The notes below the pieces were generated by a model. That model saw nothing but the letters and a program-made list of their open reading frames with translations. It had not been told where the DNA came from and did not search any database. A stretch of 64,000 nucleotides of DNA from Parasponia andersonii. Its lineage: Eukaryota; Streptophyta; Magnoliopsida; Rosales; Cannabaceae. The position numbers and the translations under genes were made by a program. Where the stretch lies: the NCBI GenBank assembly GCA_002914805.1, contig JXTB01000377.1:178767-242766 (forward strand). Reading direction: 5' to 3'. Of the stretch, positions 59,900-64,000 are shown one piece after another (positions within the stretch are counted from its first letter, which is position 1; each line of letters begins with the position of its first letter).

Positions 59900-61650
59900 A
59901 AAATTATTCTTATTATATGATACTAATAATGAGATTGAACATGATAAATCTAATCATAAGAAAGTAAGTAAGTATTAAGAATAAAATATATTTGCACTTC
60001 GGTTATATTAACCTAAATATGATCCAAAGATTGATTAAGGATAGGCATCTAAACTTGTTAGAAGTTATACATTCACCAATCTACGAATCTTATCTAGAAG
60101 GTAAAATGATCAAACGGTCCTTTGTTAGAAAAGATCTAAGAGTATAAGAATGTTTAAAAATAGTACATATTGTTGTCTACGGGCCTTTGAGCAATCAAGC
60201 CCAATGAGCTTTTGAATATATCATTATGAATGATTATTCAAAAAACAAATTTTTGTTATATTTACCTAATGTGACTGCTAATTGAATTCTTTCGAAAAGT
60301 TTAAAGAATTAAAAGCAGAAACCAAAAGGTAATTAGGAAAAGCATAAAGACTCATCGATTGGATCGAAGCGTTGAATACCTCTATAGAGAATTCTTAGGA
60401 ATATCTCACAGACAATAAAAAATTTTGGCTATGATTAAGTTGTTGTTCAATTATTCATTATTACGACCCCAAAATAAGTTATATCTTGAGGAGCTAACTG
60501 ATATTATAATCATCCTATCTATGAAAGATAGATTAGAGTAAGCACTTAGGAAGGATAAATTACTAGAAGATTAACATATATCGGACTCTCATTGCAGTAA
60601 GAGGATTGTGAGATAATCTAGTAGATATTTGGAAATAGGAGAGTCCTATAACCTAGAATCTGATTACTTTATCTACTAAGAGGAAATAGATGATATTGAT
60701 ATAGATCTTTGGCAAAAGGGAATAGAATCCACATTAAAGTCTATGTACTCTAACAAAATCTGGGATCTTATAGATCTACTTGGAGGGGTAAAACCTTTTA
60801 AGTATAAGTTAGTCTATAAGAGAAAAAGAGAAATAGACAGGAAAGTAAAGACTTTTAAGGCAAGTTAATTGCAAAAGGATTATATACAGAAGGAATGTCT
60901 ATTTTGTTGTTATAATCAAGTCTATTCATATACTCTTTTCCATAATCATATCTCTTGATTATGAGATATAGTAAATAAACATTAAGATAGCTTTCCTGAG
61001 TTACAATTTTGTCGATTGTATCTAAAAGGTACAGCCAAAGGGATTCATTGAAAAAGGCCAAGAAAGTAAAGTTTGTGAAACTTTAGAGGTCTAATTTATA
61101 GACTTAAGCATTTGTCTAGAATTTATTGATTTGATCAATATAAAGACGAATCTTGTATCTATAAAAGATTCAGGGTAGCAAAGTGATTTTTCTAATTTAT
61201 ATATATTGATGATATACTAATCATTGGGAATAATATAGGATTACAATCATCAATAAGAATTTAGTTAACACAATAGCATGATATTTATTATGCTGTTGGA
61301 ATAGTAAGTTGTTACTAATCCAATCCAGAACCTGAACATAGAGTTATAGTCAAGTGTATCCTTAAGTATCTTTAGAGAAATAGAAACTATATGCTTGTCT
61401 ATTCTAGAGAAAGATCTAACTTATGTAAGATATATTAATTCGAATGCTCGATCTAAAAATATACTCTAGAGGATCAACCTTTTGTTATGTGTTAACCCTA
61501 ATAGCGAGACACTATAGTGAGTAAGATAGCCTTAGTAAAAGTACCTTACTGATTCATTTACCAAATCTTTAGTAATCAAGTATTTGAGGATCACCTAGAA
61601 GGGATGGGACTACATGATATATCACATCTGCTTTAAAGGGCAAGTGAAAA
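59900..61650 (+). pseudogene. Copia B pol remnant, heavily decayed
   Basis: Fragments in copia order: pre-integrase (YLEGKMIKRSF, about 60100), integrase (FEKFKELKAETK, about 60290), RT start (DLWQKGIESTLKSMYSNKIW then VYKRKREIDRKVKTFKA, about 60700-60865), RT box YIDDILIIGN (about 61200), and RNase H and C-terminal fragments (about 61320-61620). Stops and shifts every few dozen codons. Gag was not recognised with confidence in 59000-59900. Confidence 0.8.
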
Positions 61651-61652
61651 AT

Positions 61653-63283
61653 TGTTGGGAATATGCCCTAGAAAGCAGTTTCTTTTTTTGGCATTTTAAA
61701 CAATGTTTACTGGATTTAAGTATTATTTATTTGTTATTAATAAATTCCATATTATGTTCCAATAATATACATGTGATATTTATGTTTTCTATTATGCAAA
61801 CGTCTAAAAGTTTCTATGACTAATAATGAGTAATAAATAATTATTCGTGTGAAGTGTTCACATGTGGGAGACTAAATTATTTATTTCATTATGTCTAAAT
61901 TAAAAGTTCACATTTTGCAAATAAAGATGGAATACTTTATTTTGCCATAGAATGTAGTGTTGCCTATTTCAACAGGATTGATAAAATCTCCAATCATCGA
62001 AATGTCTGAATTCAGATAGAAACACTAGTGCGTTATAAGAAAGTTATAAGTGCATTAAACTGGACCAAGTGAAAATAGAATTTGAGGTTAAGTGCCGTAA
62101 CTCAATATTCTATCTTTCACTAATCTAGCACTATTGCAAGATTACTTTAATCCTAGTGATTGTCGGACTTGCTTTCATGAGTTTTAACTTTTTTACTTAC
62201 TAAAGGACTAGTTCTGATTATATTGTCCGAACTCCGGTATCTTAGAAGATAAGATTTGTGAATTGACGAGAATGCCTTTCATAATTTGGACACCATGCAT
62301 ATAATGTCACTTTGAGTTTTTTCAAGGACTTGGATAATAAAAAAACCAGGTACTAGGTATTCACTTTGTGAATTTAACTGTGTTTGTATGGGCAGTTACA
62401 AACACCGTAGTCAATTATTATCCATTAGATGGAAAATGGCAACTAAAAGGTAAATATGTACTAGAGGGGTAATACGACAATTTCACCTCACTAGTACATC
62501 ATTGCATCGGGGGTATATTTGCAGGTATAGTGTATGCTAAATGGATCAAGTTAATTAAAGTGTTAATTAGCTTCATAGAAAATATATAACATTTAGTCTA
62601 AGAGTGCAATATTGGGTCTATCGTGGAGTGCCCCAATATTAATGCACAAGGCCCAATCATAATTAAAAGTTAATTATGATTATGGATAGTTGGCCCATTG
62701 GAGCTTTAGACTATTTGGATCCATAAGGTCCTCTGTCTAGCTTACAGATAGCCCAATAAATAATTGAATTGTCAGTTAAGCCTAATAAGCCCATTAGGGT
62801 TTACATCTCTTTAAATACTTAAGAGAAAAGTTCTCCTAAGTCTCTCCAAGGGTTGTACATGCCACTCATGCACAGTAACTGTGCATTTTCGTGTGACAGA
62901 GAGAAAAAGAGAGAATGGGAGAGACAACCGCCGCGGGAGAAGTCCCGTGTTCGTTTATGGCTGCTAAGGGAGAGATACCCATGGTCATAGATGTGCACTC
63001 AAGGAGAAGGAAGATCATCTTCCAGATTGTTCGCTCATCTATCGTTGGGAATCAAGAAAGTGCCCACACACTGGATTATTCAACGGGCTCTAGATAATAG
63101 ATGAGAAGACTCAATGGTTGTGAAGTACTTCTAGTTTTTATCTAAACTAAGATCTATGAATTGATTTATGTTAGATCAACAATCTTACGTTTTTATTTTG
63201 TAAAATTTCAAGAAAATTTTAAAATACCTATTCCGTTGCGTTCTTGACTTGTTTACAAAACTGCGAAAATCGTTTTCGGTAAA
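61653..63283 (+). repeat. Copia B right LTR, 3' end truncated
   Basis: Begins TGTTGGGAATATGCC and aligns with the left LTR to GTTTTCGGTAAA (63283). The last ~40 bp of the LTR are missing and minus-strand LINE sequence starts at once. Confidence 0.92.
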
Positions 63284-64000
63284 CCATGCATATGATAAAG
63301 AGATAAGAGAACATTGGGTCCCCTTGTCTTAATCCTTTAGTTAGGGTGATGGCTCTAAACAAGCTTCTATTTAATAAGAGAGAAAAGGAAGTAGATCGAA
63401 CACAGAGCATATCCCATCGAACCCACGAGGTGTGGAAGCCAAAGCATGTCAAGACTTTTTCCAATCAACCTAGTTATAAGCTTTTTCCACAAAAATCTTG
63501 AGCATCATAAGACCACCCTAACCTCTCTTCTACTTTATAGTATGGAGAACTTTTTGAGTTATAATTGAGTTTTCCACAATAAATCTTCCTTTGACAAAAG
63601 TAGACTGAAGAGGTTAAATGATTTTTGGCAGTAACCCTTTACCTTATTCGCAAAGAACTTTGTAATAACTTTATAGATAATATTAAGTCCAAGTCATTCA
63701 ACCAGATAGATCTCTCTTTTTTTTAGCAACAATACAATATTAGCAACATTGAACACTGGGGAAAGCCATTCATATATGAAGAAATCATAAACTACATTTA
63801 GAATATCGTTAGAAATAGTATCCTAATAACAATTATAAAAGGTACTCGAGAATCTATCAGGTCGAAGCACCTTTCACAGGTTCGTACTAAATGGAATAAT
63901 CGCGATTTCGTCATTAGTAGGGATCACTACTATCGCCTCCTTGTCCTCAAGAGGAATATAATGATTTAATAAGTCTTCCAATCCTTCAAATGAATAAGTC
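63284..64000 (-). mobile_element. LINE reverse transcriptase part, minus strand
   Basis: Minus-strand RT text: VNVANIVLL near the window edge, NIIYKVITKFFANKVKG, LDMLWLPH-type and FGFHTSWVRW, then GLRQGDPMFSYLFIICM at 63284-63350. Stops and shifts are present. The piece continues beyond the window. Its next domain in order is found at 51910 and downwards, minus a stretch that should contain the FADD box. Confidence 0.88.

Larger units (their letters stand above)
51911..63283 (+). mobile_element. Ty1/copia element B, nested in a LINE, carrying further insertions
   Basis: About 11.4 kb: left LTR, primer site, GC-rich structured leader (partly duplicated), an inverted solo LTR of the same family, a hairpin-rich AT interior, a decayed pol and a right LTR lacking its last ~40 bp. 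Without the solo LTR and the duplicated 450 bp it would be about 9.3 kb. It is related to element A in LTR and interior, but retains pol remnants through RNase H. No target duplication, because the right end is deleted. Confidence 0.9.

Overview
The window is nuclear DNA of a flowering plant, most likely a eudicot. This rests on GT-AG introns in plant genes, an intronless MAX2-type F-box gene, CT-rich 5' leaders, AT-rich intergenic DNA, and Ty1/copia and L1-type retrotransposons with plant-style tRNA-Met primer sites. I do not name a species. The assembly has one long N gap (38505-39306) and four single Ns.

Only three host genes are supported. (1) 474-3427 (+): the C-terminal exons of a Raf-like MAPKKK-type kinase whose N-terminus lies left of the window; its splice sites join into one open frame of 324 codons plus stop. 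(2) 3860-5968 (-): a complete intronless MAX2/D3-type F-box LRR gene, the strigolactone/karrikin SCF receptor component. It is tail-to-tail with the kinase. (3) 44593-46124 (+): a six-coding-exon ENSA/ARPP19 (endosulfine) family gene of 113 residues with a Greatwall-type FDSADW site.

Nearly everything else is mobile DNA. A plus-strand L1-type LINE (9463-28230) is split by two copia elements: A (12377-20544, 5-bp target duplication GTGAG) and C (22642-27824, target duplication CAGAG). A minus-strand LINE (50430-51910 and 63284-64000) is split by copia element B (51911-63283). B itself carries an inverted solo LTR and a 450-bp duplication around a single N. Copia element D (32623-37833, minus strand, very short LTRs) is the best preserved. 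Smaller elements are a pair of related MITEs with TWA target duplications (one in a kinase intron), a Mutator-type inverted-repeat element with a 9-bp target duplication, another TIR element at 47003-47445, and a solo-LTR-like insertion at 30103-31000.

I found no new enzymatic or defence system. The least explained structure is in the long non-coding interior of the related elements A and B. It is an array of short hairpins whose stems differ in sequence but stay complementary around a near-constant AT-GAG-AT core, always with GAG or GTG (not CTC) on the sense strand. Further repeated hairpins (CTCC-CGTA-GGAG type, and CTTGTTGA-loop type) and a GC-rich leader of tight stem-loops accompany it. 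This looks like a structured retrotransposon RNA and is the main item to test.
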